From Diploptera punctata (Eukaryota; Arthropoda; Insecta; Blattodea; Blaberidae): a DNA stretch of 64,000 nt. Location of the stretch: contig JASPKZ010003845.1 in the NCBI GenBank assembly GCA_030220185.1, positions 744,001 to 808,000 on the forward strand, read 5' to 3'. Position numbers and translations under genes: made by a program. The notes under the pieces are model-generated. The model was not told where the DNA came from. It saw only the letters and a program-made list of their open reading frames with translations, and ran no database searches. This document shows, piece by piece, positions 11,636-22,849 of this stretch. How positions within the stretch are numbered: position 1 is the first letter of the stretch; every line of letters begins with the position of its first letter.

Positions 11636-11636
11636 G
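11407..11636 (+). repeat. Compound microsatellite: (CTA)n, (ATA)n, (ATT)n
   Basis: CTA units at 11410-11450, ATA/AAT units at 11455-11507 and, after 70 bp of unique text, ATT units at 11578-11634. The AAT and ATT runs are mutually complementary. Confidence 0.9.
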
Positions 11637-11848
11637 CAATTGTAGGAAAACCAGAGGGAAAACGCCCAGTTGGTACACCAATAATGAGGTGGGAGAATAA
11701 CATTAAATATGATTTGAGGGAAGCAGAATATACAGGTGATGATTGTAAAACATTAGCTCAGGATAGGGGTGTATGGAGGGCTTATTATCCGCGCAGCCAT
11801 GAAACTCCGGGTTCTATAGTGCCAGTGAATTAGTTAGTTAGTTAGTTA
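11637..11848 (+). mobile_element. LINE family 1, 3' tail
   Basis: Encodes VGKPEGKRPVGTP, then WENNIKYDLREAEYTGDD and a truncated last block, ending in the GTGCCAGTGAATTAGTTAGTTA tail. Single-base shifts break the frame near the end. Confidence 0.75.
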
Positions 11849-11849
11849 G

Positions 11850-12095
11850 TTTATTATTAGCAATTAAATTGGTATGGGCACGTACGACGAATGCAAGAAG
11901 AAAGGTTACCCAGGAAAACATTGGAATGGTGTCCACCTGGAAGAAGAAGGAAAGGAAGACCTCGAAGCTCGTGGATGCAAGAAATAAGAACTGGAATGAG
12001 AACAAGAGGACTGGAGGACATGGAGTGGATGGATAGAGACGAGCGGGGAAGAAAAATAAAACTTTAGGCACAGAAATATATGTAAACATTAAAAT
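11850..12095 (+). mobile_element. LINE family 2, 3' tail
   Basis: The plus strand encodes KLVWARTT.. in one frame and, in the correct frame, WYGHVRRMQEERLPRKTLEW and a GRPRSSWMQEIR block ending near 12066. The related minus-strand copy is at 50225-50350. Confidence 0.7.
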
Positions 12096-12159
12096 TCTGT
12101 ATATAAATAAAATGTTATTATTAATAGTAGTATTATTAATATTTTTAGAATCGGAGCCT

Positions 12160-12915
12160 AGTTACATTGACTATTTAACTCATGCCCCAAATGTGAGTCA
12201 ATGACCAATCACATTTCAATTATGTTTTATTTACCAACCAATCACAGTTGTGTTTCGCCTAGAATTTACCAACTAAAGTTTATCATAATAAAGAAAGCAC
12301 CTCCTTTTATAACATTCTGAATAGGTCATAAGCATTATTTTGCAGTGACCTACTCCCCAAGAAATACAGCTACCAGATTGTATATATAGTGCATGAATGT
12401 GAACACATGGCGCATGCAGGAGTTAATATAAAAACATTTGTAGCAATTGATTATACCACCAAAAAAAAAAAAACTGTTTGCACTTTCTTAAATATATTTT
12501 TTCCCAGGTAATAATCCAGAAAATATAATTGTCATATTTACATCATACGACACCAGAAATGAATTAATATACAGTTTGATGTGTTTTATTTTTTCTCCAC
12601 TAGAGTGCATTCTTACAATATTGCGTTCCTTTGACAAAAACATAATATGCTCTGGTTGCAGTGATGGACAAAAGAAGCAAATGAAGCGTACCATTCGTTT
12701 CTCATTTGTTTTCATACATCACCGTTTACTTTTAAATATACGAATATTTTAAAATAACTACAGTTAAATAATGATTTGTGAGTAAACAGCTTAATTTTAT
12801 TCGTTAAATAGTCCTAAGAAATGCCACTCTTGATTTCCAAATTCTCTCCTCACTTTGTGAGTCGTGAATTTATCGATAATTTGGAAATCACTCGTGGCAT
12901 TACTTATGAAAACTA
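12160..12915 (+). repeat. Repeat X, copy 2
   Basis: Parallel to copy 1 over its full length: CCAAT boxes near 12203 and 12237, TATATATAG near 12381, the CAGTTTGATGTG block near 12572, and the terminal hairpin at about 12815-12905 (arms ATGCCACTCTTGATTTCCAA and TTGGAAATCACTCGTGGCAT). It has no ORF. This copy is uninterrupted, so it serves as the empty site for the Penelope insertion in copy 3. Confidence 0.75.
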
Positions 12916-13230
12916 TTTGGTTTTTATTTTACTCTAAAAATAATATATGTTGTGTGTGTGTTCTGAGAACTAGATAAAAATAATGCGGTAAGAGTAAACA
13001 TCTGTAAGCACCCTACAATTTGTATGTATGCTTGTGTGTAAAATGAAAGCGGAAAGCATGTTGATGGAACCATGTTGAGGAGATGAGTTGTTAATCTTCC
13101 CGGAGGAAGGAAACTCTTTTAATTCGTGAGTCTTGCGCTCTACTTTTTTTAATATTGATAAGTCTCTTCCTGGAAGGAATATTACGCACAACACAAACTC
13201 AGAATTAAAAATGTCCATCCTGGCGTGACG
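12916..13230. other. Unassigned spacer
   Basis: No gene or confirmed repeat. Confidence 0.4.
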
Positions 13231-13375
13231 AGCCTACGAGCTTTTAGCGCTGTCTTTCACGTTTGTTAATCAAAAAGACAGAATCGGCCCCGGTGACCAA
13301 TCGATTTGTAGGTCTCGTCTCTGATTTGAAGGTTCGTGACTTCGAACCAGGCCATCGGCTATAAAAAAATTATTC
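13231..13375 (+). mobile_element. Possible tRNA-headed SINE fragment
   Basis: The segment around 13330 has GGTTCGTGACTTCGAACC, which resembles a T-arm and B-box stem. No body shared with the other families was found. Confidence 0.3.
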
Positions 13376-13559
13376 TTATTCTCGTTAAATTAGGCATATA
13401 GCCGTTCCCTCCAGAAATTAAGAGTCCCTTTATCTCCTTTTCGATTTTCAAGGCGATATCTTCCCGTCTATAAATAGATTCTGTTCGATGTCATGTGAGA
13501 TACATGTTGGTTCCATTCAGTTCTTTTGTCCACCTATTGATTGGATATTTAACTAGTTT

Positions 13560-13930
13560 TTAGTCGACCGCGGTGCTCTAGTGGTCATGTTCCATGCCTC
13601 TGATTTCAAGGGTTGAGGGTGTAAACCTCGCCCAAGTCGAAGGATTTTTTTGGAATGAAAATGAAAAGGAGAATTTTTCCGAGAGGGACTTCAAACCGTA
13701 GAACCAGGTTCCGAGTTTCAAGATTCTTGGGCTCGTAAAATATCTTAAGCCTAATTTAGTGCCTCTGAACAAAATGTATTCGTCCTTTCCTATACAAATA
13801 ATGTATTACCTTATTTATATATCAGGTGTCTCTTTTAGACGACGAGTTAAGTATTTTTCCTCTCCAGGCATCTGTACGGAAATAAGTGTAACTAAATTAA
13901 CTTGGTTAAGTAACTCCCGCAATGGAGTAC
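13560..13930 (+). mobile_element. SINE2 copy
   Basis: Head GACCGCGGTGCTCTAGTGGT (A-box-like), degraded B box near 13614, body with GAGAGGGACTTCAAACCGTA and TTGGGCTCGTAAAA, and a 3' block GGAAATAAGTGTAACTAAAT shared with the copies at 22.6 and 31.5 kb. Confidence 0.75.
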
Positions 13931-14175
13931 CCATTCTTCACGTGTGAATGTACAGACATTAAATGAAGAAATATAACTAAGATGGTATGGTCATGTAATG
14001 AGAAGAAGAGAGACAGTAATAAACAAATATATATTGAAATGGATACCTCCTGGAAAAGGAAAACCTGGTAGACCAAAGCCAACATGCATAAAAGGAATTC
14101 AAGACAACACGAAGAAGAGAAATATGACATAAGCAGACTCGCAAGATCGGAAAGTGTGGAAGAAAAAAAAATGTA
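13931..14175 (+). mobile_element. LINE family 2, 3' tail
   Basis: Contains LRWYGHVMRRRETVINKYI and PPGKGKPGRPKPTCIKGIQD, then degrades into an A-rich end at 14162. Confidence 0.7.
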
Positions 14176-14224
14176 TATTTTGGTTGAGGATACCTGTGTA
14201 AATAACAACAACGATCCTGAAATA

Positions 14225-14648
14225 AAAAAATAATAAATGTTGTTTTAATAAAACAGGTAACTGATCTACTGCAGGGCTTAGGAGATCTTGAGGGAGTAGG
14301 AGTCTTCCACCTATCTAAACAATAGGCATGAGATGACGGACAGGTTCACAGGCCTGCGTGACGGCTGCTTATACCTTTAAAACATATGTCTGATACTAAA
14401 TTCCGTTAATTTACATAGCTATTTAAAGAGGCAATCATTGTGTTATAGGTTATTATTTTTACCACTCTTTTTCTAAGTAAATTATTTGGATTTGCAGGAT
14501 TTTACTTTTCTCTAAAAAGCTCAGCCATTTCAAGATAAAATTTGTGCTCATTTTCTGAATGTATTATCGTAGTTAAAGATCTGTAAAAATCTCGTTATTC
14601 GTTTATGCAAAAATTATATTTAAAATTTGGTAATTTAAATACATTATT
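14225..14648. other. Unassigned spacer
   Basis: No gene or confirmed repeat. Confidence 0.4.
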
Positions 14649-14650
14649 GG

Positions 14651-14998
14651 TGGATCGCTGTGGTCTGGAGGTAGCGTGCTGCCTTGTCAATCAGCGGGCC
14701 CGGGGTCGATCCCCGGTCGGGGCAGTTTTTCTGGGTGGGGGTTTTATCGGGGTATTTCCTCACCTGTAAGCCAAATGTCAGGAAAACTTTAAGGCCCAAA
14801 CGGTCCCGAAATTATATGGCCATTATCATCATCATCATCCTTATCATTATCATCATCATCATCATCCTTCACCGGTGTGGAAAGCAACGGGAAGCTACCA
14901 CACCTACAATTCCCTAGTAGAGCTGCAAGCATAGCATGAAAATGCTATGATTGCAGTGAAGGACCTGCCTTCGGGAAGAATTACTATGGACGGATGGA
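14651..14998 (+). mobile_element. SINE1, nearly full-length copy
   Basis: Same order of blocks as at 10.25 kb: GGTAGCGTGCTGCCTTG head, B box changed to GGGTCGATCC, CTCACCTGTAAG, CATCATCATC repeat, CACCGGTGTGGAAAG, CATGAAAATGCTATGATTG and GAATTACTATGGA end. Confidence 0.9.
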
Positions 14999-15290
14999 TT
15001 GGTAGATCAATGGCTCAACCGGTTACATGTTGCCTCTCAACGCTGGGGTCTCGAGATCGAGCTTCGGTCACTGCATGTGAGTGTCGTGGTGGGAGAAACG
15101 GAGCTTGGGCAGGTTTTTCTCGGGGTTTCTTCCGTTTTTTCTCTGCCACAGATTTCATTCCAGCATTTCTCCACAGTCGTCTCATTCATTTCGTGTATCC
15201 GCTCCCTGTGACGGTGCGTGAAGCGTGGTCGGCCGGCACCCTTGGCGTTCACGGACCTGTATAAAAAAGAGCTTCATCTCATCTCTCGAT
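14999..15290 (+). mobile_element. SINE5 copy
   Basis: Starts directly at the SINE1 end. The head reads CTGGGGTCTCGAGATCGAGC and the body contains TTTCATTCCAGCATTTCTCC, the TCTCATTCAT block and TTCACGGACCTGTATAA. A minus-strand copy lies at 38510-38800. The frames through it are not genes. Confidence 0.7.
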
Positions 15291-15575
15291 ATAACCATGA
15301 GATGAACACGAGTTGAGGATATTTTTTTTTATATAATACATAGTTAATTACTTAAGTACACATTTCTCTCAAACTATTGGTACTTACACTTTTAAAATTT
15401 AGAAGTTGAATACTGTCAGGTGTATAGTTACATTACTTTAAATTTAAACGTTTATAATAAATTTAATTGCGTATATTTTATTATGTTACATATTACGCTA
15501 ACTTAAGTAATTCATATGGCAATTAAGTATGCTAGCATGCTGATAAATTGCGATGTCAAATTATATAGGCTAAGT
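15291..15575. other. Unassigned AT-rich spacer
   Basis: No gene or repeat recognised. Confidence 0.4.
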
Positions 15576-15603
15576 CTTGTAGCGTGCTGTCTTGTCACGC
15601 AGT
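15576..15603 (+). mobile_element. SINE1 head scrap
   Basis: GTAGCGTGCTGTCTTGTCAC is the SINE1 A-box region, cut off and joined to a minus-strand LINE fragment. Confidence 0.6.
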
Positions 15604-15830
15604 CAAATAAATGCTCGTAATCTCCTTTCGCCCCTTAAAGTAAGAGTTCATGTCCCCCATCCATATAATATAACTGGGAGAATAACACTTTTTTATATAT
15701 TTTCAGGTTAATATTTTTCTTAGAGAAATTTGGACAAGAGTCCTGTATTGTATATTAGCATGCATTTCCAGAATTGAGCCTACGTTTAATTTCTCTGTGC
15801 GCCTCATGCCTGTTTGTAATTATTGTTCCT
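15604..15830 (-). mobile_element. LINE family 1 fragment, minus strand
   Basis: The reverse complement covers the YGCETWTLT-like block, the coil upstream of it and the beginning of the FKYLG region, ending with GGAACAATAATTACAAACAG. Confidence 0.65.
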
Positions 15831-16480
15831 AACTAACTAACTCACTGGCACTATCGAACCCGTAGATTCGTGGCCGTGCGAACATAAGCTCTCCATACAT
15901 CCCTATCTTGATCCAATGCTCTCCAATCATTCCTTGTATAATCCACTTCCCTCAAATCATAGTTAATGTTATTCTCCCACCTCATTCTTGTTCTACCAAC
16001 TGGGCGTTTTCCCTCTGGTTTTCCTACAAGAAGTTTCCATGCACGTCTTTCATTCCCCATTCGTGCAAAATGTCCTGACTATCGCAGTATACGAGACTTA
16101 ACTGTTTTTATTATATCTGGCTTCCTACAAAGATCATGCAGTTAACTGTTATGTAGTCTTCTCCATTCACTTGTCTGTTTATCTCTCGTTGGTCCAAAAA
16201 TTTTCCTACGAATGTTATTTTCAAATACTCGTAATCTCCTTTCCTCGCTTAAAGTAAGAGTCCATGTTTCGCATCCATATAATATAACTGGTAGAATAAT
16301 AGTTTTATATATTTTCAGTTTAACGTTTTTTGAAATGAGTTGGGACGTCAAGAGTCCCTGTCCTAGATATTTGAATTCAGCCACCTCATCAAAATTTCCC
16401 TCATTTGTCATTGACTGCCATTTTCATTTGTTATTCTAACATAATCTCTTATTTAATTAATAGAAGTATAATTACTTTTC
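15831..16480 (-). mobile_element. LINE family 1, longest 3' copy, minus strand
   Basis: From the tail (AACTAACTAACTCACTGGCA at 15831) leftwards in sense, it encodes NFDEVAEFKYLG, YGCETWTLTLSEERRL, FGPTRDKQTSEWRR and, in 15851-16060, GKRPVGRTRMRWENNINYD with a GNERRAWKLLVGKP block. A frame break lies near 16140. The region 16411-16480 matches the sequence before 257 in the first copy. Confidence 0.75.
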
Positions 16481-16560
16481 TCAATTTGAAAATGAATTTT
16501 TTTTTGTACAATATGCACTGCATAAAAGTAACAAATTTTATCAATTTAATTACAGTTACT

Positions 16561-16775
16561 GTCGATTCCCGGACGGGACTAGAAGTTTTTTTCGTGTTTT
16601 TTCCTAACGTGTAAGACAAATGTCAGAAAACGTAGGGCCCAACGGTCCCTGAAAATAATCCGGCCATCGTCTTCATTATTCACCGGTGTGGAAAGCAATG
16701 GAAAGCTACCACTCCTCTAATTCCCTAGTAAAGCTGCAAATCATAGCATGAAAATGCTATGATTGCAGTATAAGA
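16561..16775 (+). mobile_element. SINE1 copy, 5'-truncated
   Basis: Begins at the B box (GTCGATTCCCGG) and continues through AGGGCCCAACGGTCCCTGAA, CACCGGTGTGGAAAGC and AGCATGAAAATGCTATGATT. Confidence 0.8.
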
Positions 16776-16809
16776 AGAATATAAGTCTTAATTCTGTGCA
16801 CGACTGTAT

Positions 16810-17585
16810 TATTATTAGGCGAAAGCGTGAAGATATTTAAAGACCATGATGTACACTCTGTTGAATAGACATAATACTAAGAAATTGCAGCTGGAAATGA
16901 ACATCAATAAACAAATAACCATGCATAAAACACAGTATAGGCCTATAATTAAAATTGCACAGTTAACGGAAAATAAGGAAAGTTTTGAAGAAGTAGCTAA
17001 ATTTAAATACTTAGGAACAGTAATTACAAACAGGAATGAGATGTACATAGAAATTAAACATAGGCTAAATTCTGAAAGAGCATGATACATTACAGGGACT
17101 CTTGTCCTAAAGTTTCTCAAAATATATTAAATTGAAAATGTATAAAAATGTTTTTTCCTCTATATTCTATTGATGCAAAACATTGACTCTTACTTTAAGG
17201 GAAGAGAAAATATTGCGAGTATTTTAGAATAAAGTTATTAAGAAACAATTTGGATAAAGAAAGATGAACAGACTAGCGAAAGGAGAAGACTAGGTAACAG
17301 CGAGCTACATGACATTTATGGGAAACCAGATATAATAAGAAGAGTCGAGTCTCGTAGACTGCGATAGAGAAGACGTGTTGAACGAATGGGGGATGGAAAC
17401 ACCTATTAGGAAAGGCAGAGGGAAAGCGTCCAATAGGTAGGCCAAAAAATGAGGTAGGAGATTAACATTAAACATTGTTTGAGTGAAGTTGGTTATATAG
17501 GGGACGTTTGGAAAGCATTAGCTCAGGATAGGGACGTATGAAGAGCCATGAACCTGCGGGTTTGATAGCACCAATGAGTTAGTTA
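16810..17585 (+). mobile_element. LINE family 1, 3' fragment
   Basis: Frame 16846-17085 holds SFEEVAKFKYLGTVITNRNE. Later blocks (KRSPIGRPKN-like, DVWKALAQDRDV-like and the GGGTTTGATAGCACCAATGA tail) are in shifted frames. Dead copy. Confidence 0.75.
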
Positions 17586-18164
17586 ATACTATGCAAATAG
17601 TTGTAATAGTTTATGTCAAAATTGTCACTAACCAAACAACTATGCATTTTAATTATCATAATTTGAATGTAGTTTATTCATAAAATAATCATGTATGTTT
17701 CACAAATTGTAATCCTAATTCTAGTTTATTTCATCAAGAATACTGTATGAGTGAACATTTTATCTGAATATATATGTAAATATCTGAGTTTTTTAGGAAA
17801 GGTAAAAGACTGCAAATCCAAATATTTAACATACGGTTTCCCTTAAGCTAAACTATAAATTCTGTACGTCTAAATGAGTAATTCTCAAAGTGATATGTAT
17901 TGACCCGCAGGGTTCGACGTTGACCTGCATAACTGCCAAAACAAAAATGAGTAGTAGTGTGTCAGCTGTCAAAAACATCATTTGATGTTGAAGAATTTGT
18001 ATAAATTCAATATTATAAAGTTAAGGGTTCTACCCAAAATAGAACAATAAATGGCACATCGTCTACAAGACAAAAAAAAAGTTTGGGGATCACTGCTCAA
18101 TACCAAAATAAATAGACGAGTTTTCTAAATTCCGTTAAAATATATTGTGTGATAATTTGATGAG
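17586..18164. other. Spacer with a possible hAT-type short element
   Basis: AGTAATTCTCAAAGTGATAT (17877) and GTTTGGGGATCACTGCTCAA (18081) look like diverged inverted ends of a ~230-bp hAT-like MITE. Target duplication not resolved. The rest shows nothing. Confidence 0.35.
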
Positions 18165-18381
18165 TTATTTTTTATTACGATCTTTGTAATATGTGTTTGT
18201 GCTTCGTCATGAAAACCAACAGTTAATGCCATTAAGTTAATTGAATTAAGTTACTTAAATTGGACTTGTCACTTCGCTTAACAACTCAGTATTACCTCAT
18301 TCGCTGAAGTAATATCTTGCCATAAAGACGTTGGATCAAAGACAAAATATCCCCAAAATTGTGACAAAATATTCACTGGAA
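18165..18381 (+). promoter_or_regulatory. Conserved 5' flank of the duplicated GR pair
   Basis: This stretch aligns by eye with 26092-26251 upstream of the paralogue: TTGTGCTTCGTCA.GAAAAC, AATTGAATTA..TTACTTAAATTGG, TCAGTATTACCTCATTC, AAGTAATATCTTGC. It was carried along in the duplication, so conservation alone does not prove promoter function. Confidence 0.4.
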
Positions 18382-19576
18382 ATGGAATTTGTAAAATATT
18401 TCAAACCGTTTTATTACATGACGAAAGTATTTGGACTCGCGCCTTACAAGATAAAGAATGAAACAGTCATCGACACAACAATGCTTTCAAATGTTTCTAG
18501 TTTGATTTGGTCAATTGTTCTTACAGCAACTGTATTGTATTTTTCTATAGTTTCCTTGGTGTGTGAAGAAAGATATTCCATATTTGAAGAATTAGATGCT
18601 GTTAACAAGATTTCTGCACTAGTTCATTGTGGAATAACAGCAACCTATTTACTTCTCACTAATTTTGTATACAGAAATAAGTTTAAAGAGTTGTTTGATA
18701 ATATTTTGAATTCAGATATATTGCTTTTCTCTGATGTAAGTTTACATAGATGTTATAGAAAAAATGCACAAGGTAATAATCTATCAAATAGCTTTCTTTG
18801 TGATATTTGTGATCATATTTTCTATAGATGGAATCATATGGGCTATTATAGAATCGCAACGATTTCATTATGAAATTGGCAAGCGTCTAATTACTATTTT
18901 AAATAACGCTACCTATTTGTTTTATTGTAATATTGTCTACGTCATATGGCACAGATTAAAAGAGATAAACAATAACATATCTAGAATTTTAAACCACATA
19001 GAAATAAATGGTATAAATATATTTGTTCCGACTACTCTTTCGCCTGTTGAAAACATACATTCAAGCTCAATAATACAACAGAATGATCGTTCATCTAACG
19101 TATTGTTAATGAGACATGTGTACAGTGCAATAAAGAAACTTAGTAAGAATGTCAACTCTATGTTCGGACTGTACATACTCTTTGAAAGCACTTACAATTT
19201 CATGGCATTTGTTTCTCACATTTACATTGGTATATTAAATTGCTACGGAAAGAATATAGAATGCAAATGGTTAATATATCATCTGTTTGCTTGGATTTTA
19301 TTTTATCTGATAAAACAAGGAACTGTTTGTTTTCTCTGCAACTTATCATGCAGTCAGACTCAAGAATTGCAAGAAAATATGCAAAATATTTTGATTCACT
19401 TAAAAAAGTCTGATCTTCACAGACAAGTAAAATTATTCTCTACACAGATTTCTAGAAATGAAATAGTCTTCTCAGCTTGTGGATTCTATAAATTAAATCT
19501 AAATTTATTTTATAGCTACATTGCTTCAGCTGTAAGTTTTTTAATTATTCTAATACAATTCAGAAACAGTTATTAA
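18382..19576 (+). pseudogene. Gustatory receptor, one-base frameshift (GR copy 1)
   Basis: Divergent insect GR of about 397 residues when read across one shift. The N terminus has MEFVKYFKPFYYMTKVFGLA followed by PYKIK. Hydrophobic helices are spaced as expected for seven segments, and the C terminus ends in a VSFLIILIQF block, a relaxed TYhhhhhQF motif with S-F for T-Y. Frames 18331-18873 and 18764-19576 meet at 18757-18763, where this locus has GAAAAAATGCAC and the paralogue at 26.25 kb has one A fewer. The paralogue starts with ATG at 26252, whereas the matching codon here is ACG (18328-18330), so the first usable Met is at 18382. No other lesion seen. Either just inactivated or a consensus error. 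Confidence 0.85.
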
Positions 19577-19689
19577 TACACCACTTATCATTTACGTTCT
19601 ATAACATGTGTATTTAAGTCTCCTAAAAAGACTAGCCAATTTATTATTATTGTCTATCTTGCATTTTGAGAATATAATACAAGTTCAGA

Positions 19690-20110
19690 ACTTAATGATA
19701 TAGCATTTTTACTACTGCAACATTTTACAACCTGACATTAGTGATGGATTGTCGGACAAACTGCAGCGTATTCATAGTACATGTATCAGATTCATATTTA
19801 ATGTCCGAAAATAAGATTACATTTTTCTATTAATTGTCATGGCTCCACTTCAATGATAGAAGAAAATTAAACAGTCTAGTTTTCTTATTCTAGATTCTAC
19901 ATACTTTGTCTCCATATTATTTACCCTCTTGTTTACAGTATTTCTTCTCCAAATAGAATTTAAACACGTGATCACATCATAATCTCTTGCTTAATATAAC
20001 GTAACGTAGGACATCCTATGACTCCACATCCACTTCTCGCAACTGGAATTCCATGTCACAGGAAATCAGGGGCTGCCGGTCGCAAAAATCATTTAAAAGA
20101 AATATATATT
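19690..20110 (+). mobile_element. Jockey-like LINE RT tail, copy 1
   Basis: Fragments PDISDGLSDKLQRIHSTCIR and FIFNVRK match the SGDLSxRLQRxQNxCxRFIF block after the RT core of Jockey-like LINEs. Stops interrupt it. A homologous piece follows the paralogous GR at 28318-28620, so it predates the local duplication. Confidence 0.65.
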
Positions 20111-20194
20111 TAATTTGCTTTAACTTTGGTTTGATTACTATCTTGACATGTAATGCACATATAGAATTGGTGTTTCCCGTTTAATTAATGATAT

Positions 20195-20200
20195 TACTAC

Positions 20201-20246
<46 letters not shown>

Positions 20247-20247
20247 G
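20195..20247 (+). repeat. (ATT)n microsatellite
   Basis: Uninterrupted ATT run. Confidence 0.9.
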
Positions 20248-20949
20248 CATTATGTATCTAATATTATATACTTACTCTTATTGTTGATTTGACATTCTCG
20301 CATACAATCTTGATTGCTATGAAAACAAAAGAAATCTCATTACTTTAGAAATGACCAAAAACACTAGTGCTGTAAATAAAAACATTTATTTTGAAATGTT
20401 GATAGTGATACTGCAATTTGTATTAATTTCGGTATTAATTCATCACATCCAGCTTTCCACGCCTCTTCTATTTCATCATCACTGCACACATCGTCTTAAA
20501 CCTTCTCCATAATCAGAAATAAATCCCAAATCAAATTGGTTTTACAGTTTTAACATATTATAGATGGCGACATGACCAACAATACTTATTATTTCTCCAT
20601 AGAAACACATGTAGCCGATTCACCTTCTGAAGTTTAACATTTATCTCCAAGTATATTTATTAATATTTTAGTTCATATTTTAATTACTAAAATAAGTACA
20701 CATAGTGCAAGAAATAGTATGCAATACTCAAGTGGTAAACACATAACGAAATCTCGGAAATTAAAAAAAAAAAAAAAAGAACTCGACGCAAGCGCCTCGT
20801 TTTTTTTTTTAACGTTTCCACGATCTGTATCAAGTTTTTACCACACTCGTATCGCAATATACTATATTGCTATTATTATTATGTTTATCCTATAAAATGT
20901 TGTATGTACATGAAATTTACACTGCAATATTTAATGTGTAGTATTTTTA
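20248..20949. other. Unassigned AT-rich spacer
   Basis: No gene. Poly-A at 20763-20778 and poly-T at 20801-20810 flank a short GC segment. Confidence 0.4.
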
Positions 20950-21505
20950 ATTCATTGTAATTAGTATATTGAATATAATTTATATTGATGTCCCAACTCC
21001 TTTCAAAAAACGTGAAACTGAAAATATATAAAACTATTAATCTACCAGTTAGGGTATTATATGGGTGCGAAACATGGACTCTTACTTTAAGGGAGGAAAT
21101 GATATTACTAGTTTTTGAGAATAAAGTTCTTAGGAAAATGTTCAGACCAAAGAGAGATGAACAGACAGGTGAATGGAGAAAAGGCTTCATAACAATGAAC
21201 TTTATAGGAAGCCAGATATACGTAATAAGAACAGTTAAGTCTCGTAGACTGCGATGGGCAGGACATGTTGCGCGTATGGGGAATGAAAGACGTGCATGGA
21301 AGCTTCTTGTAGGAAAGCCATAGTGAACACGCCCAGTTGGTAGACCAATAATGAGGTGGGAGAACAATATTAACTATGATTTGAGGGAAGTAGATTATAC
21401 AGGGAATGATTGGAAAGCATTAGCTCAGGATAGGGATGTATGGAGAGCTTATTTCCGCGCGGCCATGAACCTACGGGTTCGATAGTCCCAGTGAGTAAGT
21501 AAGTA
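20950..21505 (+). mobile_element. LINE family 1, 3' fragment
   Basis: Frame 20985-21323 holds SQLLSKNVKLKIYKTINLPV, YGCETWTLTLREE, MFRPKRDEQTGEWRK and GNERRAWKLLVGKP. One premature TAG (at about 21320) separates it from the final RPVGRPIMRWENNINYD block, which ends in the GGTTCGATAG.CCCAGTGAG tail. Confidence 0.8.
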
Positions 21506-21612
21506 TTGTAAAAATGTAGTTGTAGATTTGTGCTGATCGGCCGCGGTGCTTTAGTGGTTATGTTCCTTCCACTAGTCCCGAGGGCCTGGGATCAAGGTCC
21601 ATTGATTTTTTT

Positions 21613-22478
21613 ATTCATTCGTCTCAAAAGACGAGGTAGACTCGCAGGCAGTTAAATTGCCTTTCAACTCAGAAGACGAGGTACACTCGCTTAACTCTAC
21701 TGCTATACAGGATGTAAAAAAACTGAACGGCAAAATTTCAGGAATAAATTCCTCATATTGAGAGAAGAAAAAAGTCTAATAGAGTATGTGTCCGGAAATT
21801 TATTATTACAGAGTTATTCGAACTTTTATGCATGTTAGTAAACCACTGAAAACAGACATAATACATTCTCAGCACACAGTAAACCACCGAAAACATACTT
21901 CTTTCCATCACACTCTAAATGCGAATAAAATTGTTTTCCACCTGAATACTTGTTAGCACCTACAAATGATTTCCCGCCATGTTTAGGTTATTTAGCCGTA
22001 AGAGATCGGTTTGTCTGAAGTCTCTTCTCAATGTTTACAGTATGATGGGAAGACATGTTTTGAGTGGTTTACAATGTATTGAGAAAGTGAGTATTATATC
22101 GATTATCAGTGGTTTAATAACATTCTTAAAATTTCGAATAACTCTGTAATTATACATTTACGGACCTAAGTTGTAGTAGACTTTTTTCTTCTCTTAGTAT
22201 GAGGAATCCATTCCTGAATTCTAGCCGTTGAGTTTTGTTACACCCTGTATATTTTACAATATTTTGTACACCGCTTAGAAGGGTAGTCATGTTTTAACAT
22301 TTATAAATAGTAGAGTAATGTGTTTTGGTCTTCACCCTTATTGTGATCCCAAGTACCGTTATATTTTGTTTGTATTGAATGTCTGAAAATATACAATGTA
22401 ATTTACAGTAACTTAAATCCGGTTTTTGGAGAAATTCATCGAGCATTTAAACCTGAAACGATTGGGTTAAGGTTGAAA
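21613..22478 (+). repeat. Repeat R, copy 2, inside SINE2
   Basis: TTCGTCTCAAAAGACGAGG at the left and GAATGTCTGAAAATATACAA, GAGCATTTAAACCTGAAACG at the right match 3819-4085. The interior is further interrupted by the foldback element at 21704-22251. Confidence 0.7.
21704..22251 (+). mobile_element. Foldback MITE with ~120-bp inverted repeats
   Basis: Left end TATACAGGATGTAA and right end TTACACCCTGTATA. Inward, AATTCCTCATATTGAGAGAA pairs with TTCTCTTAGTATGAGGAATC, and CAGAGTTATTCGAA pairs with TTCGAATAACTCTG. Core without ORF. Flanking TA is compatible with a Tc1/mariner-type target. Confidence 0.8.
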
Positions 22479-22849
22479 AAGTTCTAGGAATAAGTACTCT
22501 GGGAGGGACTTTTAAGCTGTGAGTCCCGAATCTGAAGATTTTTCAGGCTCGTAAAAAGCCTTAAGCCTGAAAAAGATGTATCTAAGCAAAATGTTCCTAC
22601 CATCTTCTTAGCACAGTCTTAGTTGGCTACTAGATGTCTCATTGCGTCGTTTTTCTGATCACATGCCACTCTGCAATCTGTAGGGAAATAAGCGTGACTA
22701 AATTAGCCTTGTCTAGAAACTTCTAACAAGGGAGAGGCTATGGCTAGACACAATAGGCTGTAAATCCAACAAGTAAGTTTAGATCTGCTGGTTGATTGGA
22801 AAAGAAACACTTATGGGCTTAACTAAATAAAACATTATTAGTATTGTTA

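Larger units (their letters stand above)
21535..22820 (+). mobile_element. SINE2 copy split by a nested insertion
   Basis: The SINE2 head (CGGCCGCGGTGCTTTAGTGG, to 21612) and the SINE2 body (from GAGGGACTTTTAAGC near 22505 to TTGGGCTTAACT-like text at 22805) are separated by repeat R. The 3' half includes CTACTAGATGTCTCATTG and GGAAATAAGCGTGACTAAAT, matching the 31.2 kb copy. Confidence 0.75.

Noticed and set aside
12160..12915. Repeat X as a remnant of a parvovirus-like or other viral genome because of promoter plus terminal hairpin
   Set aside because: No viral protein similarity of any kind is visible and the unit is short; structure alone is not enough.
14947..15264. 105-residue frame
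   Set aside because: It lies in the SINE1 end and SINE5; the same SINE on the other strand at 38.5 kb does not keep it.
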